A stretch of 64,000 nt of DNA, taken from positions 2,593,001 to 2,657,000 of the forward strand of contig JAVTVX010000012.1 in assembly GCA_033439265.1 (NCBI GenBank). Reading direction: 5' to 3'. Positions within the stretch are counted from its first letter, which is position 1; each line of letters starts with the position of its first letter. The notes below the pieces were generated by a model. The model was not told the DNA's origin. It did not search any database and was given only the letters and a program-made list of their open reading frames with translations. The position numbers were made by a program, and so were the translations under genes. Source of the DNA: Dillenia suffruticosa. Taxonomy: Eukaryota; Streptophyta; Magnoliopsida; Dilleniales; Dilleniaceae. Shown here piece after piece: positions 39,844 to 52,590 of the stretch.

Positions 39844-40189
39844 GACTCCTCAGCATTTGTTTGTTACTTGGGAGGACAACATCTGATCTGAAGACAACAT
39901 TTGTATCAGATCATGAAAGATTTCAGTAAAACTACAGAAATTTTCTCAACTTCCAATGTCATGGGAAGACAAGACGATGATGCATATATATGAAAAAAAT
40001 ATTAAAAAAATGGAACACAAACGAGTAGTACTTGGTGAATCTTAGAAGTCAAGAAATGGTAAAAGTTTGTCAACTTTGAATTAATTATTGAATGGTTTTC
40101 TGAAGGAATTCATCTGCAGGTGGACTCAAATCCTTAAGAATATACTTACTTGCATCTTGATCAAGCAACAAAAACACAAGCAGATGGAT

Positions 40190-40195
<6 letters not shown>

Positions 40196-40238
<43 letters not shown>

Positions 40239-40409
40239 ACAGATTAAGAGAAACCCACAAAGCATAAGATTGAGAAGCCAACCATAAAAACATTTATGGG
40301 TGTAAAGAGAAATCATAGAAAGAGATAGCTCACTAAACAAGAAAGGCTATAACCCCATTTATCCAAATAATGAAGAAAAAAAGAACCATTTTGACTAGCA
40401 AAAAATTAC

Positions 40410-40464
<55 letters not shown>
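40196..40464. repeat. Paired (GA)n microsatellites upstream of GUX
   Basis: About 20 and 26 GA units, at 40196-40238 and 40412-40464. On the GUX sense strand they read as CT-rich, like the leader tracts of HEC3 and L17 in this window. Confidence 0.9.
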
Positions 40465-40467
<3 letters not shown>

Positions 40468-41385
40468 GTGACTGAACCTGTTCACTTTGTTATAGAAATG
40501 GTTGCCTTTGAAGAGGGGGTACGGTTATATTTGGTCTTCAAAGTGTCTGAAAGCTTTTGTTTTGAGTATGAATGATGGAGAAGACGCGAGTGGGTTGAGT
40601 CAGGAAGAATTAGATACTGACCTCATATGGTATATACAAGAAACATAGCAGCGTCTTTTTAAATCTCTCTCTCTCTCTCTCTCACTTCATGTCGTTGTTT
40701 TAGGTCAGTGAGAGTTTGCAAACTTCACTATCAAATTTCTAGTTGGCCAAATTCTTGCCAACTTTAGATTTTTTAATGTTTTTTTTTCTCTTTATAAGCT
40801 AATTATCCTAATTCATTTGTTTGCTTTAAAATCAACTCTTTCTCCCTCTACTTACCATTTTAATTATGAGAATGATTAGTCAAGATGGGATGGTAGGTGA
40901 AAAGTTTGAGACTTAAGCATCTCTCGATCCCTTCACTATTTAAACAGTGTTGGCATTGCCGCACTAACTTTCGAACCCTGCCGCTCTTAAGCACCCTTGC
41001 TATTTGCGGAAACATAGTGATATAAAACATTCTCAAAGTTTGAGATGCATACAAATGTATACAAATAGTACATTCACATAAATAAACATCTTCACTTAGG
41101 GATGTCTAGTAACATACATGCATGTGTATAGCTAGATGCATACAGATGTACATGTTTGCGTAACTTATGTATCTGTTACTGTTTGAGATAAAGCATGAGT
41201 CCTCAACCTTTTCTTTTCAAATCTCTATCACTTGTCCAATTTAAATAAAATCTCTTGTTTCCAGGGAGTGATGTCCCATCTTACATCATTAGTTGGTAGG
41301 AAAGCTGAGTTTTGACTTGATCCAATTGGTTCATGTGGATTCATTTTATTTACCTAATAGGAGTTCTTGTGTTAATTCTTGGAAG

Positions 41386-41423
<38 letters not shown>

Positions 41424-43155
41424 AGAAATTCTTGGTACTGTGACTCAAGAAAGACCTCTGTCCCTACAGATTAGGTTGCAGTCTGGCCAGGTTAGGTTTA
41501 GTAATGATAACCCAATTTTCACCACAAATTAACTGTTCATGAAGTTTACCCCATCCATTTATTTAATTGCATCACTAAGGAAACCTCGTGGGGTTTGCTA
41601 CGGGTATAATGCGCTTTTCAAAAATATTCTACCAAACCCATTAAGGCTAAATAGTAATCAAAAGAGTTGAAGTCAAAATTATAAAAATCTCCCAAACTTT
41701 AGGCGTATTTACAAATATTACCTAAAATTTAATTAATGTAAAGTGGTCCTCTAAACACTTTAACATCAGTCATTTGACTCCTTCCACCTAATACTTAGTT
41801 TTCTTCCCATTTTGGCATTATTTGTCTTGCCCATGATCCCTCCTCTAATTTTTTTTTTTTTAAATTGCCCTCATGATAATAATAATAATAACAATCTAAA
41901 GAGATTTGAGACTTGGGATGGAAATTCAAACCAAACCCTACTCTAATTTCTTCAGAAAAACAAACTAGGAATTATTTTTTTTATTTTTTGTGCCTTTTAA
42001 TGCAATTTCTAACGTTAAGTTGTCAAAAATAATACCATTCAAGGATAAACACAAATTATTATTATTATTTCATGAGTACAATTTTAGAAAAAGAAACAGG
42101 AGAGAGGTTGTTCAAGTTATGTGATGTTAAAGTGGATGAAAAATTAACGGTGTTAAGTTGGAAAGATTGAATTACTTTGTAAGTCCCTCCAAACTTTGGG
42201 GGGACTTTTGTAATGTTGGTCAGATTTCTCGGTCTTTGTTAATGACAATGTCCTTTACATAGGTTTAATACTAAAAAAATGTGTATACATATATACATAT
42301 TTTGTTATTGCTAGAACAAAAAGAGGTAGAAGTACCAAAAAAGGGGAAGCACAAAATCAATTTCTTTATTATTTTTAAATAATAATGAGAAAGTTTAATT
42401 ACTAATTTTTCTATATGTATCGATAAATTTATTAAATAATATATAATAATAGATTACAAACCACAAAATACCCGACAAAAATTTGTGCGGACTTGCTCAA
42501 CAAATGGAAGAAAGCCCTTCAACCTAGATTCATATTTGATAGTGTTATGCTCCATGACTAATATTTTTTTAGAGTATTTTTATTTATATTGAGATTTGAA
42601 CTCCGAATCACGGAATTGTGGAAAGGGGTTGATCAATGGATTGTTCCTTTAGGGACATTTTTTTTAAGAGCATTTCATAACTAATGTACCATGTCAACAT
42701 TGGACAGCATTTGATAGGACAAATTTTAACATAAGACATGTTTTGATACTTCTAGAATTAAATGAGTGAAATGGAATTATGGAGTTGAGGATTTCCCTCA
42801 AATATTTAGGTTGAAAATAGTATTAAGAGTTAAGCCAAATATTATAAGGCCAAAGATGGAATGATTGCACAATAATCATGCCAACAAAGATGATTAACTT
42901 GTAAGCTTCAACAGCCAGTTTAAGAGACTTGAAGAATCAAACGTGGGCATAGGGAAAAGTTTAGGAGACAGAAAAGGGTGGGACTTCCTTATTTGATGGA
43001 AGCCTTGTACCTATCGCTACGTATCTCTCCCTGTTTGTTATACTAAACTTTTCTCCATTTCCATGCAACTTTACTCCATCATGCTTGGCATTCTATATAT
43101 GTTTTCGGCGTACAGATCATGTAAAAATTACTAAATATAATATACATGTACAATC

Positions 43156-43157
<2 letters not shown>

Positions 43158-43199
<42 letters not shown>
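43158..43199. repeat. (GA)n microsatellite
   Basis: About 21 GA units in an intergenic stretch. Confidence 0.95.
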
Positions 43200-43203
<4 letters not shown>

Positions 43204-44422
43204 AAAGACTTAAAAAGCAAGGTAAGGAGATTAAGAATACCAAGATAATGGGAACAAATATGGAACAGATGGACTTGACACCGTATGTGCAATGTAGTAA
43301 AAGCAAAGCAACCGAAAGGCAGGCACAGGCAGGCCTGATGGTTTTTGATGCTATTCAGTGAAGGAAGCCTTCTCGGCCTCACTACTCATGGTGAAGACAA
43401 TGATGTTCTATGACATTGTACCTTTTTATGAGAGGGGTACCTTTACTTCACTCGCATATGGTTCACTTGGACCACTAACAGAACACAGCTGCTTCCCATT
43501 GTCATAGGCATTTCGGGTTCAATCCAAAGACACGGATCAGGGAGGGGCATAATACCCACGCAAGACAAAAACCCAAATGCAGAAATCAAAAGTAGTATCT
43601 GACTTCACTTTGAGCTGGAAAACAAATATAAGAAAATTTTTTGGGTCTGTAGTGAACGGAGGTAAATTTGCAGAAAAGGGATGGGTGTTTTTTTTTTTCT
43701 TTTTTTTTTTGTGGGTTTTTTTTTCTTGGGCGGGGGGTGGGGAGGGGGGTACGGCGCTAACCATTCTAACTCGTGTAGCCACCCTCATCTCACCTGGCAT
43801 GCAAAAAAAGTTGTGCCTGCTTTTTATTAACAATTTTCCAACAATAATAAGGGGGGTTTGCAGGGTATGTTAAACAAAAACCTTCCCCCACACTTTTTAT
43901 TTTTATTATTATTATTAATTATTTACGTTGACTTAACCACCGCCCTGTATTCCTCTCGATTAATCCAGATCAACCGTTACAGAGTTCATTTTGTGAGAAT
44001 GATCTCTTAATATTATTTTTTCCGTAACTAATAAGAGTCAAACTCTCGTCAACAATTGTCGGTACCTTCTACCCACACCCCCCCCCCCGGGGCCCCCACA
44101 CTGATACTATTAACAAATATTCCTTTGAACAAGTGAAAGTTTGTGGGCACAATATCAAGCATCGAGAACACCAAAGACCGAAGACCCTCGAAAGCATTTA
44201 AGATGAATAGATAAGGCATTTTAGTATTGCGCTTCACCACCACAAGCCATTGGTGGGAGAAAGGACGAGGTTTTAAATTATTTGAAGGATTGCGATACAA
44301 CATAACCAAATCAGTTTCCACTTGTATGGACAACTCAAAAATTCATGCTATATATGGAATAGATCAAAGTTAAAAAAAAAATAATAAATAAAAATCCCTG
44401 GGATACAATGAGAGGCTGCATT

Positions 44423-47400
44423 TCATATCTCATTATCTGAGCTTCCTTCTTCCTTGGGTGGGGCAAACTGCCTGCACAACCGGGATTTTGTCCATGGGTC
44501 CAAGGGAGCTTTCTGCGGTGGTTGAGGGTTTGGTGGTTTTGATTGTCTAAGCTCATTTTCCCGATCAATAAACCTGTCCATATCAAATATCCATATTCAA
44601 CAAAGGAGACCCACAAACAAGGACATGGAACCACTACCATGCTTTCAACTCCTTGCATAGGCATAGACACGCAGCCACCATTTAAGACGGAGGAAATGCT
44701 TGGAATGTCGCATTGACCAGTGGAATTTTTTCCTCTTAACAAGTACAGTTCCAAGCAATGTCTAGAAAATTGGACCTTCAATGGTCCGACTGTGGTCGAA
44801 CCATTTTAGTATTAAAATTTTATAAAATATAACATAAAAATACATAATATTATACATAAGTATATATACATATAATAATTAAAGGAATATGAAAAAATTC
44901 TAAAATTTGAAAAGTACTTACATGTGAAATTTATAGCATATAACATCTAAATAAGTTAATAACTTTAATTCAATACTAAACCCATAACCATTATGAGTAA
45001 GGACTTCAAATTCGGGATGGAGTTAGGATTTTTGCCTTAAGGCTGAAGCAAAGTAAATAAAAAAAAAAAATATTTACAATAAAAGATACTTTTTGAAAGA
45101 AAAATATTAAAAAAATATTATTTAAATTATTATTAAGCATAATAATAAAATTCAAATAGCTAAATCAACTAATGAAGTGGGCAAAAAAATTTTAACAAAA
45201 AAAATCATGTCCCAAATGATTAGAAAACATAACTAATCCAGCAAAAGAGAGATGGGCATTCAACATATACATGTGTATTTTTGATAATTGTAGTCATTAT
45301 CAAAAGGAAGATTTAACATTAATCTTTTAAAAAAAGAGAGAGAGTGAGTGAGATATTAAAAGAAAGAGAAAGAGGCGCCCAAATAATCTTCCCCATAATA
45401 ATTATATTTCGAAACCTTAAAAAAAAATGGAGGTGGGATGATGGCCCTGGACCGGAAACCGTCGGGACGGTTTCCCACCGATTCAAAAACGGTTTACCAG
45501 TTTTTAAAATGACCAGTTATTATGGCCTGATTGCACTGGCCAGGTGACAGATTCCTGGTTTTTCCGGTTCAAAACATTGGTTACCAGCATTCACCCAAAT
45601 GTGCGGGGCCCTACTCTACAAGAACCCATGATCTCCATGTCAAAATGGAGCAACAGTATCACCCCTCTTCCTTTCTTGCCCTCCTCCACACCTAACTACC
45701 CCCTTCTTTCTGTGCTCAACACTTCAATTGAATTGAACAAAGGGTATTAAGAATGCATGATGGATGCACCAAGGCAGAGAGAGAGAGAGAGAGAGAAGTA
45801 TAAGACTTACTCAATATAAGCCATTGGGGCCGCATCACCAACACGAATGCGAGTTCGAAGCAGTCTTGTGTATCCACCAGCTCGATCTCTATGACAAAGA
45901 AAAATTCATTTCTTAGAAGAGCCAGCTAAACTAATATATTGAATGTTGACAGGTTCAAGATTTACTTGTATCTATACGCCAACTCTGTAAATAGTTTGTG
46001 AATGACATCATCCCCTCGCACGAAAGCTGCAGCCCGCCTTGCAGCACAAAGGGAACCCTGTAACAATGTTAAAGGTGAAAATGACAGGGAACCATCAGTA
46101 AAATTAATTTATGAAAGTCTTATGACTTTGAAGTTTTGCACAGTAGATTAGAACTGACATATCCATAGTTCCCATTCTAGCTAAAGGCAAAAAGTGAATA
46201 AACCAGGTAAAACTAAGACAGCTTCCCAAAAATGCACCCAGAGAAAAAGGAAATAGGAGAGCTCAAAAGTTGATCCTAGCACGAGAGAGTACAATAAACA
46301 TCTCAAACTCTGGAGATAGCCAGCTCAGTCAGTGTCTTATCATTACACTATAACAGCAAGGTTAACATCAACAAGGTTCCACAAGTAAGACACTCATGGC
46401 CCAAGAACAGCACCCTCTCCTTCAGTCTAGCAAAATCTGGCATCTGTATGTGCTTCTTGAAACAAAGAGTTCCAAAAGAGTTGCCATCCCTAAACCTCCC
46501 AGGCAATCATCTGAGAAATCTCTCCATACGGATCACACCTTTTTGCCTACTTACCGAATTTCAAAATCCTCCTTTTAACCACGGTGACATAAGCCATTAC
46601 TCCTTCCATTACAACCTAGAATTTTTCATGAGCACTAAAATTTCCAGAAAGATGTTAGATTTTTATAATAATTGCCTTCCCTACTCTATGAATCCCTTAC
46701 AATATATTCTAGACCTGTCCCCATCAACAATCTTCTTTCCATTAATATAAAACTAAGCATTTCACACATAATAGCCGTCCTTTTTCAATTCAAACTTTCC
46801 AACAACAATAGTAGTAATTAGCACCAACAATGTGTTGCTAAATTTAAAGGAAATGGTTCCATTATTAGAGTCCATAACATTGATGAAGTACTGCAACTCC
46901 AACGAACACAACCAACCAGAAGCTCAATACCAAACTGAGACAATAGAAAATCATAGCTCCTAAAAATTAAACCGAACATACACTTGCTCTGGATGTTATC
47001 AATTAATGCATCCGTACATTTAATCATAATTTCTCTTCTTCGATGCACTATGATCTTCTCTCTCAAATTCATTTAAAATTGTTAATATACGTGTGTGCAA
47101 GCAAGGGAAAACATATTTCCACGGAACCAAACTAGAGGTGGTACAATTATTTTGATTCCTCAAGGTTTTCCTCTTTTTTTTTTTTTTTTTTAAATAATTT
47201 CACAAGGTTGGGGGTCACGCTATTGGCTATACAACACAGCCCACAAAGCACACAAGGCATACGAATTGGGTCTACCCTAAATGTACGGTAGTGGGTTTCG
47301 CGCAAAGCAAATTTGAAATATAGGGCTTCTTAAGGAGAGTTCTTATCCTCACCAATTGAGATGGAGGTCATTTGGGAGGCATATCAATGATTAAATCTTT

Positions 47401-47806
47401 CAATTACACTAATTGGAAAATCATAAACTTGAATTGACGAATACCTAACAAATTCATCAATAACCACACCTCTTTTCCAAGCTGAACCATGTTATCAGCA
47501 AGCCTCCTAATTTCCTTTGCCTGGATACACAAATAAAGTTCCAATTATACTTCCAATTTCAAATTACAATCTTAAAAAAAAAAACCTTGAAAACAGAAAC
47601 GGATAAATACCTTAGCAACAGTGGTTTCAATCCGCTCGTGCTTCACCAACTGCGAAACCATTGTCCTGCAAACGTCATAATTGCATAATCACGTATATGA
47701 ACGATAAAAATCTCAGATTTAGAGAGAGAGAGAGAGAGTGGGGTGAGTGCCTGAGCATGGACATTCGATGGCCAGTAGGGCGATTGAGCTTCCTGAACTT
47801 CGTCAT
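44423..47806 (-). CDS. Ribosomal protein bL17, probably mitochondrial (6 exons, 160 aa)
   Basis: Large-subunit protein of a bacterial-type ribosome. In plants this short form, without a plastid transit peptide, is annotated as the mitochondrial L17 type. Exons in transcript order: 47806-47751, 47665-47611, 47520-47470, 46057-45966, 45888-45811, 44573-44423 (sum 483 nt). The product starts [18 protein letters not shown], continues [18 protein letters not shown] and carries [19 protein letters not shown], all hallmark L17 blocks, followed by a plant-specific Pro-rich tail ([16 protein letters not shown]). Intron 1 must start with GC (CAG|GCACTC) to give the conserved MLRTMV; no GT donor restores it. 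The remaining introns are GT-AG. A (CT)n tract lies directly before the start codon. Intron 3 (about 1.4 kb) holds no recognised gene. Confidence 0.93.
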
Positions 47807-47807
47807 G

Positions 47808-47809
<2 letters not shown>

Positions 47810-47851
<42 letters not shown>
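47810..47851. repeat. (GA)n tract in the L17 5' leader
   Basis: About 21 GA units ending 4 bases from the L17 start codon, so the mRNA leader is (CU)n just before AUG. A second tract lies in intron 1 at 47720-47738. Confidence 0.95.
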
Positions 47852-47855
<4 letters not shown>

Positions 47856-50800
47856 CTATACCCTAGTTGGGGTTTGTGAGATTGAAGGCTTGACTTGGGA
47901 AGGGAAGATGAAGGAGTGGGCTGAGAATGAAGAACCCAAGAGGTTTGGGCTGGACCCCATATAATTCAAGTTTCTGACAGCTATGATCTTCTGGTCTCTC
48001 TCTGGGCCACACCTTTGGGTTTTTATTTCTTTGGGGAAAGCCTTGGGGTCCAGCTTTCATAAGTGGGCCATGGGTCAAACGTTTAGACTATTTTTTTTTC
48101 TTTTTATACAACGTGATAGCGATTCGAATTCGAAATTAATAAAAAAAAAAAAAGAGGATGATGGTAGTAGAACTATAACTCGTTTGCAGTTCGGGTCGAG
48201 ACTTCGTATTGAGAAAGGACATACATGGATAACTTCTCCTGGATTTAATTTATTATTCTCTCACACATATTATAGCCAATGAACTTCAACTCCAATGGTA
48301 TTTTTCTCATTCTCCATATAATAGTTTTAGTTTCGAGTCTCATTTAAAAATATATATATAATGAATATTTTTCTTTATTTATTACAATAAAATAATCTTT
48401 TAAAATATGTATATGGAAATGAAAAAATTTTGATTTCTAATATACATAATTCTTATTTTTGTTCGGATCAAAAATCCATTAAATTGTACGATTATCAACC
48501 AACCCCCTTGGTTGAAGCAGCCCACAAGAAACCTTTAGGTTGCCAATTCTCCTAAACTTCTTGTTCCATAATTCTAATAATAATTAAAAATTATCCCTTA
48601 AACACCAAATTAAAAGAAAATTACTATTTATTAAGATCGTGATCTTGATTTTGCATTAAAAAAACTAGTACTGTATGGTACTCAAAGTGTTGCTTAATCT
48701 TATTTTTTGATTGAAGAAATGTGATTTTTTTTTTCTTTTATACATGGTAGAGTTTCGAACTTGAGAATTCTAAAGGGATTGTGATAATATCAATTGAGCT
48801 ATAATTAATTGGTTCAGTTGAATTTAAAACATTACTATTATCTTTATTTTATCCAAGGAAAGAACTCAAATACAAGAATTAAGAATTAAATATATTTTAT
48901 AAAATATATATATTTATATATTATATTATATATATGCTAAAATCCAGAAAAATGGATATCATGGGAATGGCTCTTTCAGGGCCTCAGAAACACCAGAATC
49001 AATTTTCAGATGTCCCACAAATTAGAGGTCTACTAAAAATTCAGAAGTGGATAAGTTTGTGACTCCCTAAACTGAGAGACTATGGAAGATATGTGTTGTC
49101 ATCGTGTCACTTTATGCTGTGTCTCTGAATAAGACAATTTCATGTATAGACAGACGAGACACCTTAAAATTAGCAAAAAAAAAAAAAAAAAAAATGGGGG
49201 TGTGGGGTTGGGTCTAGTTTATCAATAAAAGGAAAATTGTGGTTGTGGGGTCTACCCCAAAAGCAATGATCTTTTGTTTGTAGTGTTAGGGTCACCCTCC
49301 CATGGTTTTAGTGCCAGTTGTTTTTCAAATCCCCCAGGTTTCACCTTCTAGCAGACATTGTAGAACATCTAAGAATGATATCATCACATGATTGATTATC
49401 TTCCAAAAGCTTTTCTTTATTTTCTATGTGCTATATATTCTGTAGGACCAAAGAATGAATCTACTTTGAAATGCTCATTTATCACCATGACTCTGATGTT
49501 TGATTTCAAGTCTGTATAAAATATTTGAGTGAAGATCTACCAACCCAAACATTTTGCGATGGACAAAATTGGGTTGCTTCCTATTTGCCAAAAACTTATG
49601 ATTTGGTGTGTAAATAATGTGAATAGTTACATCAACTACTCAATTTCACAATAATTGACTGGAAATCATATGGCATATTCAAAGTTAGGAGCGGATTTGA
49701 CTTGCATTTGGGTAGCATCCGATGCTCAGGCAAAGTCGTCTGAATTACTGAGAAATTTTGAATTTTAAAGTACTGATAACGAGTAAAACGATTTAAAATT
49801 GTATACGTGCGATCATTATATTGTCAAATGTAACTTAATATGAATTTTTACACACCAAAAGTACTTAAAATGTGATATATGTGCGATCATTGTATATGAA
49901 ACATGTTTTGAGAATTCTTCTTTTTGACAACTATTTTGCGTACGATTTTGGGTACTCAATGGTGCCAAACTTTTGACTTCCCCACAACAAATGAGGGTTT
50001 GAAAGATGCAAAACAAATTTTTATATCTATTTACTTTTATTTTATTTTATTTTTGAGGTTTCCCATGAATTTTTGCGATGTGTTGATCTAATTGCGACAT
50101 GAACAACCCAAGCAATTGGTGGAAGAGGCGGCTTCGAAAACCTATTTCTTTTGCAGCCTGCTCTTATGAATTAAAAGCAACCAGAGCACTGGTGGATTAG
50201 AAAAATATCACTTCTGTGCTTTGGGCACATAAGGCATCAGCCCCTTAACATGGTAAAAGATAATTAGGTTATCATTTTCTGTCTGCACCCAACATATAAT
50301 TTCTTTATATTATTTTTTTTTAGGTACAAAAAGATACAACCTATCTGAATCGAATCGAGAAAAAAAAATGTAAACCATTAGATTCTACAACTTGAAATGT
50401 CCCGGGACATAATTCCTTTATAATTGGTTTATGTATGGTTAGCTTGGGTGGGACTGTCCCAAATAAGGGCTGGTTCTAAACAGTGGGGTCAAGTCCCAAA
50501 TAATGGTTGGTTCTAAACAGTGGAGTCCAGTTTTTAATTTGTTGAATTGAGAAAAAAAGTGAAAATAAATGATTTTTTAAACCCTTGCTTGGAATGAAAG
50601 GTTGTTAGGGGAGGGATGAGGGATCCCTCCACTGCATTCGGATATACGACATAGAAGGAGGGAACCCTATCCTCTTCGATTGCGTTTCTTCAAATCAAGT
50701 GTCCTTCAATTATTTTTAAATCAAAGTCATCCACCCTTTTTACTTGGAATGAAGTGGAGTGGAGAGAGATTAAAAGTAGGGAAGCCTAAGTTTGAATTGT

Positions 50801-51169
50801 ATTTGAAAATGAAATGTTAAAAAGTAAATTGTAGAATTTATATTTACAGTTTTAACTCCCTTCATATAAATTAAATTAGAATAACACATAGACCCATTAA
50901 TTTTTTGTGGATTTTTCACCTACAAATTGTTTTATTTTTTGATGACTAAAAAATTTTTATATATTTTTTTTAGTTAAAAATGGATTTCTTATTTATTTTT
51001 TCAAGTAACAAAAATTAGAGTTAAAAATTAGCACCCAACTTTGGGAGTGAAAAATTCATTTGGTTTCCGCTATAGCCTCATGATATATATATATTGTTTT
51101 CATAGGGGCAGAGAACTAATGTCGGAAATACGATATTTCTTGAATATCATTCAATAAGGCCTAATAGAC
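47852..51169. other. Intergenic, no gene seen
   Basis: The L17 promoter occupies the first few hundred bases. An intergenic repeat block lies at 48740-48840. A 37-bp tandem duplication spans 50457-50529 (unit tcccaaataagggctggttc...cagtgg). A long A-run lies at 49176-49194. No coding frame is supported. Confidence 0.5.
50457..50529. repeat. 37-bp tandem duplication
   Basis: Two adjacent copies of a unit containing ggttctaaacagtgg, differing at a few bases. Confidence 0.85.
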
Positions 51170-51405
51170 CTCACAGCAGACAATACAACTCATGAATTCT
51201 AGGGGAAACAGATTGACCAAGTTGTGTTAGGACATCCGCATAATAGTTACCCTCTATAGGAACAAACCAAACACAATGGACCATGGCTTGCCTCATTAAA
51301 CTCTTGCACTCCAGGATACTATGAAATCCTGGGGGATGTGGGGTGACTTCGGAAGCGAGTGCCTCCACAAGCTTTTCAGAATCCAACTTGTGAAATTTAC
51401 ACAAT
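51170..51405 (-). mobile_element. LINE-type RNase H domain remnant
   Basis: The minus-strand frame reads ILECKSLMRQA, VHCVWFVPIEGNYYADVLTQ and LGQS. This is the familiar end of the RNase H domain in plant non-LTR retrotransposon proteins, where the consensus wording is about REGNRCADALAKLG. The last catalytic Asp position is present in YYADVL, but upstream domain parts are absent. It is a dead fragment. Confidence 0.7.
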
Positions 51406-51612
51406 TAAGAACAAATTCAATTATTGTCCATACGATGAAATTCACCTCATGGTAGTATCTTAAGCAAACCTCGTCTTATTTCCTAGGATTACAAATACGC
51501 CTTCATACAAAGAAGAAAGGTAGGACTCCCAACTCAGCACACCCAACTCACAATATAGGATCACAAAATTGAGAAAAAAGGGGCCAAAATTGTGACATAT
51601 TGTCCACCAAAA

Positions 51613-52104
51613 CTAACAGCAGTTTATGCCCATATTAGAAAATTGGCTAGACAATAAAGACCCACCACCAAAATCTCTTCTTTTAGGCTTCACAATTGGA
51701 AGTGTCCACTTGGTCACCTTAGAAGACCCACTAGTACCAGACTTGGCTTCTTTGGTTCCTCTACTAGTTGGGACTTTTGTGCATTGAGAGAGCCATTTGG
51801 AGAGCATATAAGCAGTTCTTCTCCATGGTGGTATGTGAAGACCCCTTTCTCTTAGTGACTGCTTCGCTGCTGAGCAAAGGAGAGAGATGATCCTTCGAAG
51901 CTTGCTTTCATCTCCAACAAAGATCGGTGGCAGAGTGTCTGAGAGCTCAGTGTATGTTGCTGTTGGCCTTGCTAGCTCAAATTGTGACTTGAAGTCTATG
52001 TCTACTATTAGCCTTGTTGAGTTTCCATCCTCGTCTTTGATCATTATGTCAATGTATTCATAATCACCTGTTTTCACAACATAATCAACTAAGAATTGGG
52101 AATT

Positions 52105-52152
<48 letters not shown>

Positions 52153-52590
52153 GGGGGGAGGGAGGGAGAGACCCACCACCAGGACAATCCATGGAAGTAA
52201 TCCAAGAGGTTTGACAAAGAGAAGCATTGAAGCCATCACGTTTGAGACTCATGACAAGCCAACTTTTCACACTACTAGAAGTTGTTTCCCCCAATTCCTT
52301 TTGCTTTCTCATTTGCCTCTTGATATTCTCAAGAACCTGAGACTCAACATCTGTGCCACTCCCAATTATCTCCTATAAAACATCATAGAATTCAATAAGC
52401 ATATGAAGTAACATAATCATATAAAAGAAATAGAAATGACTATATGAACACATACCTGTAATGCAAAATATTTGGTTCTATGATTAAAAGAGAGATTTTT
52501 TGACTTGGAGAAACTGGGTGGTGTTGATGATTCTGATTCAATAAACTCATGAACCATTTGAACTAGTCTCTCTTCTTCCAAACTTCCCAT
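51613..52590 (-). CDS. DUF506 family protein, PD-(D/E)XK-like (3 exons, 261 aa)
   Basis: Plant-specific DUF506 protein. The fold is assigned to the PD-(D/E)XK nuclease superfamily, but nuclease activity is not established and some members act as regulators of root-hair growth. Exons in transcript order: 52590-52456, 52372-52177, 52067-51613 (sum 786 nt, GT-AG). Conserved blocks are LVQMVHEFIES at the N-terminus, SWLVMSLKRDGFNASLCQTS, GDYEYIDIM and LIVDIDFKSQFELARPT (with the D-x-D-F-K signature), and SLRERGLHIPPWRRTAYMLSKW. The start MGSLEEERL was chosen over a Met eight codons upstream, which is followed by a repeat-encoded SerGluArgGlu run. Intron 2 carries a (GA)n tract (52107-52149). The biochemical function is unknown. 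Confidence 0.92.
52107..52149. repeat. (GA)n microsatellite in DUF506 intron 2
   Basis: About 21 GA units between exons 2 and 3, close to the donor site of a 109-base intron. It takes up about 40% of the intron. Confidence 0.95.

Larger units (their letters stand above)
39844..44422. other. GUX upstream region and intergenic sequence
   Basis: No further gene recognised. (GA)n tracts at 40196-40238 and 40412-40464 lie 350-620 bases upstream of the GUX start, in its probable leader or promoter. Others are (CT)n at 40665-40683 and 41391-41422, and (GA)n at 43158-43199. A T/G-rich run occurs at 43688-43750 and a C11-G4-C5 run at 44078-44097. Short frames overlapping these tracts are artefacts of the repeats. 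Confidence 0.5.

Noticed and set aside
43537-43873. Overlapping frames on both strands near a T/G-rich run
   Set aside because: They are caused by homopolymer runs; neither has motifs or splice partners.
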